This document shows, piece after piece, positions 6,645-14,434 of a DNA stretch of 24,049 nt. Origin of the DNA: Oscillospiraceae bacterium (GTDB lineage: Bacteria; Bacillota_A; Clostridia; Oscillospirales; Oscillospiraceae); assembly GCA_017939025.1 (NCBI GenBank), contig JAGBAI010000038.1:1-24049 (forward strand), given 5' to 3'. Within the stretch, counting starts at the first letter, position 1. Each line of letters opens with the position of its first letter. The notes under the pieces were generated by a model. The model worked only from the letters and a program-made list of their open reading frames with translations. It had not been told where the DNA came from and made no database searches. The position numbers and the translations under genes were made by a program.

Positions 6645-6863
6645 ATGATCTCATACAGACCTTTTTGGGAGACCATCCGCAATTCCTCCGAAACCACCTA
6701 TACCCTCATCAAAAATCACAGGATCTCAAGCTCCACCATCGATAAGCTTCGCAAGGACAAGCCTATTACGACCACCACCATCAACGATCTTTGCCGCATC
6801 ATGGGATGCCGGGTGGAGGACATTCTGGAATACATCCCATGCCAGTCTGACCAGCTTTTATAA
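6645..6863 (+). CDS. Small Cro/C1-type HTH regulator
   Basis: 72 residues. Residues 20-62 fit a Cro/C1 helix-turn-helix of the compact HTH_26 kind: ISSSTIDKLRK and then TTTTINDLCRIMGCRVEDILEY, the common ending of this family. No extra sensor or protease domain is present. GGAGG at 6634-6638 precedes the ATG. It is divergent from the Cys-rich surface protein gene with a shared operator between them, so it is probably an autoregulator and a repressor of that gene (inference). A strong terminator isolates it. Confidence 0.88.
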   Translation: MISYRPFWETIRNSSETTYTLIKNHRISSSTIDKLRKDKPITTTTINDLCRIMGCRVEDILEYIPCQSDQLL

Positions 6864-6867
6864 ATAA

Positions 6868-6908
6868 CAAAGCCCCGATGCACAAAATGCGTGCATCGGG
6901 GCTTTTGG
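6868..6908 (+). terminator. Rho-independent terminator of the HTH gene
   Basis: AAGCCCCGATGCAC (6870-6883) and GTGCATCGGGGCTT (6891-6904) pair perfectly and end in TTTT, five bases past the stop codon. Confidence 0.92.
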
Positions 6909-6992
6909 TATATAAATCCCATCTGCCGGGTTCTGCCGAGCCGGTAAGGGGGAGAGAAATTGCAGTTTGGCGGGCTGTTCAAACAGCGTATT

Positions 6993-7129
6993 CGTAGGGC
7001 GGGGATATCATCCCCGCCGGGCACCCACAACTTTTGAGTGAAAAAATAACGGCAAGACGTTAAATCGCTGAAAACATTGGCCGCTCAACCATCGATAGTG
7101 CCCGGCGGGCATACTATGCCCGCCCTACG
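6993..7129. mobile_element. MITE-like palindromic element, copy 2 (137 bp)
   Basis: Same length, ends and internal sequence as copy 1 at 3673-3809, in the same orientation. The differences are about five G/A or C/T changes. The preceding 6956-6992 (TTGCAGTTTGGCGGGCTGTT) matches the flank after copy 1 in inverted orientation. Confidence 0.75.
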
Positions 7130-7156
7130 AAATATTGAACGGCGGCGTCTTACAAA

Positions 7157-7175
7157 TGAAACTTAAATAGTTTCA
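7157..7175 (-). terminator. Weak AT-rich hairpin after proX
   Basis: TGAAACT and AGTTTCA pair around five bases. On the minus strand it is followed by TTTG, just beyond the proX stop. Confidence 0.35.
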
Positions 7176-7182
7176 AATCGTA

Positions 7183-7731
7183 TTAGTCGGAGGAGACGGA
7201 CATCACCTGGGGTGTATGGTGCATGGCGGGAATGATCTTTTCCATCAGATCGGCGGTTTTCAGTCGCAGGGAGGAGGTATTGATACAGGGGTGGCAACCG
7301 AAGTATTCGCCCTTTAAAATATCTTCGTCAATGATCAGCTCCACCTGGTTGTCGTGGTCGTTCATCAGTCCCAGAACACTGAGGGAACCGGGGGTGATGT
7401 CCAGGAAACGTTCCATATATTCCGGCGCGGCAAAGGAAAGCCGGGAGGAGCCGATCTGCTTGGAAAAGACGCTGGTCTTAAAATGCTTTTCTCCCGGCAG
7501 CATCAGAAGATAAAACTTTGTGCACTGGCGGTTGCACAGCAGCAGATTTTTGCAGATGGTGGCATCCAAAGCCTTGTCGATCTCAATACAGGCTTCCATG
7601 GTCATGGCAGCTTCGTGATCGATGCGCTGATAAGCTACATTCAGAGAATCCAGCAGATCGTAGCAGCGGATCTCCTTATCAAGCCGGCCCGCATTGCTGG
7701 CAGGCCGGCCGGTTTGCAGTTCCATAATCAT
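7183..7731 (-). CDS. ProX-type prolyl-tRNA deacylase (YbaK/EbsC fold)
   Basis: 182 residues. Homologues clear mischarged aminoacyl-tRNA-Pro in trans, acting as a quality-control partner of prolyl-tRNA synthetase in the cytosol. Visible family features are IDHEAAMTMEAC near the N-terminus, the CKNLLLCNRQCTKFYLLMLP strand with its conserved Lys, the central HFKTSVFSKQIG, and the GCHPCINTSSLRL block. Length fits the ProX branch. The start is the ATG at 7731, with AGGAG six bases upstream; the open frame continues further upstream only through an intergenic repeat. No prolyl-tRNA synthetase gene is adjacent, so it probably stands alone. The editing substrate (Ala or Cys) cannot be read from sequence. 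Confidence 0.9.
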   Translation of the reverse strand: MIMELQTGRPASNAGRLDKEIRCYDLLDSLNVAYQRIDHEAAMTMEACIEIDKALDATICKNLLLCNRQCTKFYLLMLPGEKHFKTSVFSKQIGSSRLSFAAPEYMERFLDITPGSLSVLGLMNDHDNQVELIIDEDILKGEYFGCHPCINTSSLRLKTADLMEKIIPAMHHTPQVMSVSSD

Positions 7732-7756
7732 ATCTTCTCCTTTAATATAGGGTAAA

Positions 7757-8016
7757 TTGGAGTTTGTGCGGCCAGTGGCCGCTGACAATTGCGTGACTTC
7801 GGCTGGTTTGTCATCCAGGACTCCTGGGTGGTCGGCCCGGCTCGATGATGCCATTTGTACATGTGATCGAACCGGGCGGTACCCAATGGTCGTGGTTGAT
7901 TGCCGGGCTGTAGTCACGCTACTGCGCCCGCAGGCGCGTGCATGCGAGCAACCGCCGAAGGCGGCTCTTAGCGAGTCGTATTGGGTGCGGGCCCTGCCCG
8001 CCAAACTGCAATTTTT
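7757..8016. repeat. Intergenic palindrome-rich repeat
   Basis: About 290 bp between proX and the RNA methyltransferase gene (7732-8033) hold no ribosome site or conserved frame. There are GC-rich hairpins, for example CCGCC-GAA-GGCGG near 7961 and GCGCCC-GCA-GGCGC near 7924. The right end CCCGCCAAACTGCAATTTTT (about 7998-8017) is the same terminal module seen near 6958 and 4806, placing it in the same repeat family. Confidence 0.5.
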
Positions 8017-8033
8017 GATTCTGTTCCAAATGG

Positions 8034-8846
8034 TCAGCGGCTGCGCAGCTGCCAAAAGGCCACGGCGCTGGCGGCGGCCACATTCAGGGAATCCACACCA
8101 TGATACATGGGGATTTTCACGGTATAATCGCACGCGGCGATGGTCTGCTCCGTCAGGCCGTCTCCTTCACTGCCCATTAAGATTGCCAGCTTTTCTTCAG
8201 CCATTAGGGTCTGGTCATCGATGGACACGGAATCATCACTGAGGGCCATGGCGGAGGTTTTGAAGCCGAGCTGTTTCAGCTTTTCCGTATCTTCAGGCCA
8301 GGGGCCGGTAAAGGTCCAGGGGATCTGGAACACGGTGCCCATACTGACCCGGGCACTGCGGCGGTACAGGGGGTTGGAGCAGCCGGGGGTCAGCAGCACT
8401 GCGTCCATGCCCAGAGCAGCGGCGGAACGGAAAATAGCGCCGACGTTGGTGGGATTCTGGACATTTTCCAGAATGACGATGCGCTTTGCACTTTGGCAGA
8501 TCTCTTCCATGGTGGGCAGCTTCGGGCGGCGCATGGCGCACAGGACGCCCCGGGTCAGATGGTAGCCGGTGAGCCTGCACAGCAGATCCTCGTCGGCGGT
8601 GTAGACGGGAATTTCCGGACACCGGGCCAGAATTTCCGCGGCGGAGCCGTCAATGTCCTTACGCTCCATAAGCATGGACACAGGAACACAGCCTCCGTCC
8701 AATGCCCGGTGGATGACCTTGGGACTTTCGGCAATGAACAGGCCCTTGGCGGGCTCGAACCGGTTGAGCAGCTGGGCCTCTGTCAGCCGGGCGTAAACGT
8801 CCAGCTCCGGGGCAGAAAAATCGGTAATCTCAATGACATTGGGCAT
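8034..8846 (-). CDS. TrmH/SpoU-family RNA 2'-O-methyltransferase
   Basis: 270 residues. An N-terminal substrate-binding-like part (about 1-115) precedes a SPOUT knot domain. The three family motifs are visible: NPTNVGAIFRSAAALG (131-146, with Arg140), ILMGSEGDGL (222-231) and IPMYHGVDSLNVAAASAV (245-262). Members methylate ribose in tRNA or rRNA with SAM; the exact target is not determinable. The start is the ATG at 8846 with AAAGGA upstream; longer in-frame versions would run into its own promoter. It is divergent from a GNAT gene with the two -35 boxes 14 bp apart. Confidence 0.92.
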   Translation of the reverse strand: MPNVIEITDFSAPELDVYARLTEAQLLNRFEPAKGLFIAESPKVIHRALDGGCVPVSMLMERKDIDGSAAEILARCPEIPVYTADEDLLCRLTGYHLTRGVLCAMRRPKLPTMEEICQSAKRIVILENVQNPTNVGAIFRSAAALGMDAVLLTPGCSNPLYRRSARVSMGTVFQIPWTFTGPWPEDTEKLKQLGFKTSAMALSDDSVSIDDQTLMAEEKLAILMGSEGDGLTEQTIAACDYTVKIPMYHGVDSLNVAAASAVAFWQLRSR

Positions 8847-8904
8847 AGCGTGGATCCTTTCGCATGTCGATGCAGGCGGATATCCTGCAGATGGGATTTT
8901 TATT

Positions 8905-8933
8905 ATACTATCAAAATCCGGGGGGAAAGTCAA
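8905..8933 (-). promoter_or_regulatory. Promoter of the TrmH-family gene
   Basis: Minus-strand TTGACT (8928-8933), 17 bases, TAGTAT (8905-8910). An overlapping TATAAT at 8902-8907 would need a 20-base spacer. Confidence 0.65.
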
Positions 8934-8947
8934 ATCCTGCCTGCAGA

Positions 8948-8976
8948 TTGACTTTTTCCTCCGGCCTTGCTACAAT
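8948..8976 (+). promoter_or_regulatory. Promoter of the GNAT gene
   Basis: TTGACT (8948-8953), 17 bases, TACAAT (8971-8976). The predicted transcript starts about at the GAGGAG ribosome site (8984-8989), so the leader is very short. Confidence 0.75.
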
Positions 8977-8998
8977 AGCGCCCGAGGAGTTGATCATT

Positions 8999-9538
8999 TT
9001 GCTGACATACGAACGCCCCAGAGGCATTGCCCAGTGGGCACAGGTTTACAGATTATATCAGAAGGCTTTCCCAAGCTCAGAAAAAAAGCCCTTTTCCATT
9101 ATTCTGAAAAAGTACCGGCAGGGTGTGACCGATATCTGGCGCTTTACCCGGGAAGGGAAATTTGCCGGGCTGATCATCACCATCAATGGGGTGGAAAATA
9201 TCTTGCTGGACTATCTGGCGGTGGAGGAAGGGCAAAGAGGCACCGGCATTGGTTCGGAGATTTTAGTGCTGATGCGGAAGCATTATGGGGGAAAGGGTGT
9301 TTTCCTGGAGATCGAAAGTGTATATGAAGAATGCGACAACCAGGCCCAGCGGCTTCAGCGGAAGCATTTTTATGAAAAGTGCGGCATGAAAAGTATGGAC
9401 GTTTTCGTCTGGCTCTTCGGGGTAAAGATGGAACTGATGGGATTTGACTGCTGTCTGAGCTTTGAAGAATACCATTCCTTTTACCGGGACAACTATGGCC
9501 CCTGGGCAGCAGATCATGTGAAACCGGCTGAAAAATGA
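8999..9538 (+). CDS. GNAT-family N-acetyltransferase
   Basis: 179 residues from a TTG start at 8999, chosen because GAGGAG lies nine bases upstream and the promoter just before it excludes longer starts. The acetyl-CoA pyrophosphate loop is visible as EEGQRGTGIGSEIL (76-89), following the LLDYLAV strand. Later elements LEIES and QRKHFYEKCGM give the usual C-terminal half of the fold. It transfers an acetyl group from acetyl-CoA to an unknown amine, probably a small molecule or protein. It is divergent from the RNA methyltransferase and apparently monocistronic. Confidence 0.87.
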   Translation: MLTYERPRGIAQWAQVYRLYQKAFPSSEKKPFSIILKKYRQGVTDIWRFTREGKFAGLIITINGVENILLDYLAVEEGQRGTGIGSEILVLMRKHYGGKGVFLEIESVYEECDNQAQRLQRKHFYEKCGMKSMDVFVWLFGVKMELMGFDCCLSFEEYHSFYRDNYGPWAADHVKPAEK

Positions 9539-9590
9539 CGGAAGCCATATCTGTAGCCGGAATGTCATAAAAACTTAAAACAATCTTAGA

Positions 9591-9623
9591 CCTCCTGCCG
9601 TTGAAAACAGCAGGGGGTTCTGT
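9591..9623 (+). terminator. Possible GNAT terminator overlapping the next promoter
   Basis: CCTCCTGC (9591-9598) and GCAGGGGG (9610-9617) pair with one G-T, followed by TTCTGT. The hairpin overlaps the -35 of the following gene. Confidence 0.4.
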
Positions 9624-9629
9624 TATACT
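9601..9629 (+). promoter_or_regulatory. Promoter of the large surface protein gene
   Basis: TTGAAA (9601-9606), 17 bases, TATACT (9624-9629). The leader carries the palindrome GCCGGCCCGGCCGGC at about 9650-9664. Confidence 0.7.
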
Positions 9630-9688
9630 ATAAAATAAGAAAAGATCCTGCCGGCCCGGCCGGCAAAAACCTCTGGGAGGTAATGATA

Positions 9689-12600
9689 ATGCAACGATTT
9701 TGGAAAAGAACAGCCAGCCTGCTGCTGTGCGGCGTGCTGCTGGTAAATAATCTGCCTCTGGCCGCAATGGCAGAGGAGGAAATGCTGGAAGAGGTTCTGG
9801 AAGAAGGCGGCGAAGTGCTTCAGGAAGCTGACAGCGGCGGGATGCCCCAGATGATGCTGCTGACACCGGATCCGGAACCGGAGCAGGAACCGGGTTTGAC
9901 ACTGCAGCCGGAGCCGGAGATCGTGGAATACCCGGTCATGGTGAATGGTACAAAGGTTACAAGTGCCAATGCGGGCAGTATTCTTGCGAATGGTAATATT
10001 TCCTATGATGGCAAAGTGACCATCGTCTTGGCAGAGGACAGCGAAAATCAGATTGGCACCTTATATGCCGGAGCGGATCTGGTGATCATGGGCCAGGGTA
10101 CGCTGTATGTAGGTGAAATCGAGGTCGATGGAAACCTGACTGTTGACGATGCGGTGGTTACTGTGGGTACAGAACCGGAAGAAAATGAATCTGCGGTGTT
10201 TGTGCTTACGGTGAAGGATAAGATCACATTTGGTGAGAATGTTCATCTGGTGACGAATCCCAGGCAGCTGGGCATTCAATTCACAGGCAATGAAGAAACG
10301 GCTGTGCACAAAATCAATGGATCCGGCTATTACCGTACGACAGCAGATGGAATCTATGAAACAATCGGCTCAGAGATGGATTTTGCTGGCGGTTGTCTGG
10401 AGTTTATTTCGGCTAACCATCTGAAATATACAAATGATGGCGAGACCCATACGCTTGGGTGTGCTGAAGATTGCTTGTTGAAAGCTGTGGTTTCCCAGGA
10501 GAACCATTCGGTAGGCCAGGAGGGAGACCGTGCAGCAAGCTGCACAGCATTGGCACTGTGCAGTGTGTGTGATCTGGAATATGGAGCGCTGACTGACCAT
10601 ACAGGAGAACTGATATGGATCCCGACGGAAGATGGAAGTCAGCATATTCAGCAATATTCCGTTTGCCAGTGCTTTGCCGGAGACGCACAACCTCACGAGA
10701 CGCAGTCTGAACCGGTTCTGTCTGAAAATCAGGAATCTCTTGTGAGAATCTGTGAGGATTGCGGCGCGGAGTCGGTTCTGCATACGATCCAGGCACCGGC
10801 TGCTGACGCAGACGGTAAGATCGTTTATGATGGACAGCAAAAGGCGGCAACTACGATCTCAAGAGGGGAAGGAACGATCCTCTATTATGAAGATTCAGTT
10901 CCCGAGGACGGAAGCGGCGGCAGTGAGGAACCCCCTGTAAATGCCGGCAATTATATTGCGGTACTGTCTATTGCGGATCAGGAACTTCAGCCTCGGGTGG
11001 CGTATGCTGTGGAAAAGCAGCAGATCACTGCGGATATGATCACGGTTGAAAATGTATATGACTTAAAATATCATGAAAACAGTGAAAATAACCCGCTCAG
11101 GAAGCCTACGGTGACAGTGGAAGGCCTGGGAGAACAGGATTATGTAGTTGAATTTTATCGCGGAAGTGAGAGAACAGAAGATTTTAACAGTGCGGGTACG
11201 ATCACGGTTAAAGTAATTGTTCTGGAAACATGCCAGAATTATACTGGCAGTGATAACAGTCATTCTTATGAAATCAGCAAAGCCAATGTTGTGAATGATG
11301 CGTTTTCTCCGGATATTCCAGAAAGTGGTTTAGTTTATGATGGTCAGATCAAGAGCCTGACGGCGAAGCGAAAGAACGCATATATCATGAATGATTATGG
11401 CGAAGCTTCTGTAAAGTTCTACAAGGATGAAAATCTCGTTGAAGATCCTGTAGATGTTGGCACCTATATCCTTAAGATCCATGTAGAGGGAACTCAGAAC
11501 TACCATGAAGCCGTTCTGGAAAACAAAGAGACACCCTGGACTGTCACCATTGCAAAGGCTGCGGATTATACCGATGCAACGATCAAGGAGCAGACCATTG
11601 GCGACGGCTGCAATGCGTTCCAGTGGCCTCAATTTACCGGTGCTATCCGTGAAGGCGCAGCAGAAGCGGTGCCGGGCAATGTGGTATACACATACAACGG
11701 CAGCAGTTCCAGCCAGGATGCCATTGGGCAGAATCTGGAAGGCTTGCAGGATGGCGAAACCGCAGAAATCGGCTATACCTTTACGCCGGAAGCGGATGGA
11801 AACTATAATGACCAGACGGTCAAGACAGGAACAATTACAGTTAAAAAAGTAAAGCTGACAGTAAAGCTTGGTGATACTACTTACGATAACAAAGAGACAC
11901 TGGGCGAGAAAATCAGAAAAAATACCAATGTTACCTTTGGTGATACCGATATTGTGGATGTTTCCAACTTAACAGTAACGGTCAATGGTCAAACCAGCAA
12001 GCCGGGTGAGGGCTTCACGGTAAAATATGAAATGGTGCAGTCCAGAAGCAGTCTGGAAGCCCAGGATCTGCTGGACCGCCCCAATGTGGGCTCTGCAAAA
12101 TTCCATGTCTTTTTCAATGGTCTGGGGTTTGATAATATGGAGGTGGCAACGGGGAATATTTATGTGAATCCTAGGGCCTACAACAGTCTTACGATCACAC
12201 TTCCTGCAGCCAAAGAGCTGACAGAAACTGCCGGAACGGTGAAAGAACCTCAGGAACTGATCACTGCCGGCTCTGATGGCCTGTTTGATCTGGAATACAG
12301 CCTGACCGGTGCTGAAGGTTCCTATAGCACTGCGATTCCCGAGGCAGCAGAAAACGGTGTCTACCGGGTCTACTACCGCTCTCCCGGTAATGGGAATTAC
12401 ACGGATCCTGTGGCGGGCTATGTGGATGTGGTCATCAAACCCTATCTGACTGCCACTTATGGAGAAACGCTGGCGGATGTGGAAGCGCGGATCAGTTGTG
12501 CATCGGGTACCTGGGAGTTCGACGATGCCAGAGATACCGTTGGCGATGTGACGGATAGCGGTAATACCTTCCGGATGAGCTTTACGCCCAAGCCTGGCAG

Positions 12601-13780
12601 TGCGCTGACGAAAACAAACTGTGACGTAGTGATCCATGTTGCCCCTGCCCATGTGGAGCTGGATGTGTCCCTGATCAAGCCCAGGTATCACAAATACACC
12701 GGCGCAGAGATCAAGCCTTCTGTTTCTGTGAAAGTGCTCTCAGACTGGGCTGCGGAGGACAAAACTTTTCCGGCAACGGAATACGAGAAGGTCTACAGCA
12801 GCATCACCCATCCCGGAGATACTGCTGTGGTCAGACCCGGTAAGGCCAGGGTTACCATCGAATCCAATGGAAATTATATCTTCGACAATACGGAAGAAGA
12901 ATTGACAGAAGAGTATATCATTTTCCGGGCCGGTTATGTAGCCCTGGCGGATACGGCGCAGGCAGTTCCCCCGGAGCTGAAAACCACATACGCTACCGGT
13001 GCGGATATGAAACAGGCCCTGGGCGAAAAGCTGGGGGAAAGCTTCCCGGAGAGCAAACGGGCTTATGTCAAGTATCTCATGATGAATGAGAATAAGAGCG
13101 CCCTCTATGATGAATTCTACTGGCCTGACGGCGGCTACGGAACGCTGTCCTGGGATTATATCGGTGATCTGTCCCAGGAGGATACCTTTGTGGTATACGG
13201 TATGTATCTGGTTACGTCGAACCGTCTGGGAACCAGGGCCGGAGAAATTTTCCAGATGACGGAAACCGATGACACGACTCCTGGCACCAATGAATTCTAT
13301 GTGGCGGAAGATGGCATCAAGTTCAGACTGAAGAATTATGCGGCCCTGTGCTTCGCGGCAGAAGTGGACCCCAATGCTGTCTATGAAATCGGCACCTCGG
13401 CGAAAAACGGTACGGTGGCCTTCTCAATAGGCAGTGACAGCACCCTTTTCACGGCTGCCACGGCAAAGGCGGGGGAGAAGATCACAGTTAAGGCAACCCC
13501 CAAAACCAATTACGCACTGACCAAAGTACAGTACCTTTATGAGGAAGGCGATGCGACCAAGGCGGTTACGGTGGAGCAGAATTTCAGCGGAAAGTATACC
13601 TTTGAGATGCCTGATCGGGATATTACCATCAAGGCTACCTTCGCCAGAAAAACAAGTGATTCGAAGAATCCCTACAGCGGTGACCGCTCCCGTATCGGCC
13701 TATGGACGGGAATTCTGGCCCTCAGTGGCGCGGGCATTGCGGCGCTGGTGGTATTCTGGTTAAGAAAGCGTAAAAAGTAA
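9689..13780 (+). CDS. Large cell-surface protein with NPYSGD sorting signal
   Basis: 1363 residues. The ATG at 9689 has GGGAGG eight bases upstream; the in-frame ATG at 9683 is only two bases from it. The order is: signal peptide (about 1-29); acidic Glu/Pro-rich stretch; a beta-rich region with repeated GxLxVxG strands (about 75-190); a Cys-containing segment (about 265-370); several bacterial Ig-like or MBG-like modules marked by YDGQ and VGTYxLKIxVEGTxNY (about 370-880); and an InlB-B-repeat-like module near 1240-1320 (NGTVAF, AGEKITVKATP, FEMPDRDITIKATFA). The end is NPYSGD (1327-1332), a hydrophobic helix and RKRKK, a sorting signal of the NPxTGD kind with Ser for Thr. The class B sortase at 3892-4752 is a candidate anchor enzyme. 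Probably adhesion or a wall scaffold; ligand unknown. Confidence 0.88.
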   Translation: MQRFWKRTASLLLCGVLLVNNLPLAAMAEEEMLEEVLEEGGEVLQEADSGGMPQMMLLTPDPEPEQEPGLTLQPEPEIVEYPVMVNGTKVTSANAGSILANGNISYDGKVTIVLAEDSENQIGTLYAGADLVIMGQGTLYVGEIEVDGNLTVDDAVVTVGTEPEENESAVFVLTVKDKITFGENVHLVTNPRQLGIQFTGNEETAVHKINGSGYYRTTADGIYETIGSEMDFAGGCLEFISANHLKYTNDGETHTLGCAEDCLLKAVVSQENHSVGQEGDRAASCTALALCSVCDLEYGALTDHTGELIWIPTEDGSQHIQQYSVCQCFAGDAQPHETQSEPVLSENQESLVRICEDCGAESVLHTIQAPAADADGKIVYDGQQKAATTISRGEGTILYYEDSVPEDGSGGSEEPPVNAGNYIAVLSIADQELQPRVAYAVEKQQITADMITVENVYDLKYHENSENNPLRKPTVTVEGLGEQDYVVEFYRGSERTEDFNSAGTITVKVIVLETCQNYTGSDNSHSYEISKANVVNDAFSPDIPESGLVYDGQIKSLTAKRKNAYIMNDYGEASVKFYKDENLVEDPVDVGTYILKIHVEGTQNYHEAVLENKETPWTVTIAKAADYTDATIKEQTIGDGCNAFQWPQFTGAIREGAAEAVPGNVVYTYNGSSSSQDAIGQNLEGLQDGETAEIGYTFTPEADGNYNDQTVKTGTITVKKVKLTVKLGDTTYDNKETLGEKIRKNTNVTFGDTDIVDVSNLTVTVNGQTSKPGEGFTVKYEMVQSRSSLEAQDLLDRPNVGSAKFHVFFNGLGFDNMEVATGNIYVNPRAYNSLTITLPAAKELTETAGTVKEPQELITAGSDGLFDLEYSLTGAEGSYSTAIPEAAENGVYRVYYRSPGNGNYTDPVAGYVDVVIKPYLTATYGETLADVEARISCASGTWEFDDARDTVGDVTDSGNTFRMSFTPKPGSALTKTNCDVVIHVAPAHVELDVSLIKPRYHKYTGAEIKPSVSVKVLSDWAAEDKTFPATEYEKVYSSITHPGDTAVVRPGKARVTIESNGNYIFDNTEEELTEEYIIFRAGYVALADTAQAVPPELKTTYATGADMKQALGEKLGESFPESKRAYVKYLMMNENKSALYDEFYWPDGGYGTLSWDYIGDLSQEDTFVVYGMYLVTSNRLGTRAGEIFQMTETDDTTPGTNEFYVAEDGIKFRLKNYAALCFAAEVDPNAVYEIGTSAKNGTVAFSIGSDSTLFTAATAKAGEKITVKATPKTNYALTKVQYLYEEGDATKAVTVEQNFSGKYTFEMPDRDITIKATFARKTSDSKNPYSGDRSRIGLWTGILALSGAGIAALVVFWLRKRKK

Positions 13781-13812
13781 TTTCTGGTTCCATAAAACGA
13801 GCTTTTTATGAA

Positions 13813-14032
13813 ATCGACACTGCCTGGAGTTATTGTCGATACTGTAGCGGGTATCCTGTCCTTCAGCCCACATGGGCACCAAAAGCGAACTGGCCCGATT
13901 TGTGAGGACAGTGCAAAACAACCCTATATCGGAAATGTCTAATTCAAGCGGAGTGGCGAAGCGTCAGCGGCGCCACTCCTGTTTTTCGCTCGGATACGCC
14001 CGTCAAAACCGATGGGGTTCGACTCCCGTTGG
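13813..14032 (+). other. Folded non-coding element, possible ncRNA or transposon remnant
   Basis: Four stems lie in series: ATCGACA/TGTCGAT (13813-13840); CTGTCCT/AGGACAG (13856-13911) enclosing a GCCC/GGGC hairpin; GGAGTGGCG/CGCCACTCC followed by GTTTTT (13950-13986); and CCGATGGG/CCCGTTGG with loop GTTCGACT (14009-14032). The reading frames have no ribosome site or family likeness. The last hairpin resembles a T-arm, but no cloverleaf can be drawn. A palindrome-rich IS605-type or other mobile-element remnant with its RNA is one reading (inference). Confidence 0.4.
13950..13986 (+). terminator. Terminator-like hairpin
   Basis: GGAGTGGCG (13950-13958) and CGCCACTCC (13971-13979) pair perfectly, followed by TGTTTTT. 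It could end the transcript of the surface protein gene with a long 3' tail, or end the folded element. Confidence 0.6.
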
Positions 14033-14384
14033 ACTAAATGCACGCAGCGTTTAGAATGGAGAAGGGAATTTCAGCCATCGCATTGTCATAGGGGATTTTC
14101 TCTATTTAACGAATGCTTCCTCTTCTTCACTGACTCCTTTCGGTTTACGTAGGATAACCGAACTGACCAATATCTGAACTGGATGACATGATGCCGGAAC
14201 TGGGGCCTTACATCCTGTCTGTAAGCATGTAAAAGCCGCAGTGACGCATTTTCTGTTTTCATACTGATATTTCTGTAATGTCTTAGCGGGCCTGCCATCT
14301 CAGAAAATTTAAATGGCTGTTCTGTTGCTTGCCTTGTTGGCAGCAATTCCTTTCTGTGTGTGATGTTTCGTTTGGACACAAGGA
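14033..14384. other. Gap without a convincing gene
   Basis: About 350 bp. A 97-codon minus-strand frame (14086-14379, GTG start) is open, but it is basic and low in small hydrophobics, resembles no family I recognise, and its only purine-rich upstream stretch is part of a terminator stem. Plus-strand frames are broken by stops. It may be decayed DNA. Confidence 0.4.
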
Positions 14385-14428
14385 TACCCCCTAATGTAGT
14401 TATGATCCTACATTAGGGGGTATTTTTC
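14385..14428 (+). terminator. Strong 15-bp stem terminator at the 3' end of glmM
   Basis: TACCCCCTAATGTAG (14385-14399) and CTACATTAGGGGGTA (14408-14422) pair perfectly, then TTTTT on the plus strand. It lies seven bases beyond the minus-strand glmM stop, but the T run serves the plus strand. Confidence 0.8.
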
Positions 14429-14434
14429 GTTCGT

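Noticed and set aside
3673..7129. CRISPR-like array from the repeated GC hairpins
   Set aside because: Only two full copies 3.3 kb apart with genes between; no regular spacers and no cas genes.
7732..8133. N-terminal extension of ProX
   Set aside because: It translates an intergenic repeat and the end of the next gene; AGGAG sits directly before the ATG at 7731.
8864..8998. Longer start for the GNAT gene
   Set aside because: A TTGACT/TACAAT promoter lies inside the extension; GAGGAG points to the TTG at 8999.
14009..14032. tRNA gene suggested by a TTCGACT loop
   Set aside because: The loop would have eight bases and no acceptor, D or anticodon arms can be drawn around it.
13872..14054. A 60-codon frame in the folded element
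   Set aside because: No ribosome site, and its sequence is the translation of stem-loop DNA.
14086..14379. A 97-codon minus-strand frame with GTG start
   Set aside because: No recognised family; the only purine-rich stretch upstream is part of the terminator stem. Kept only as a remark on the gap.
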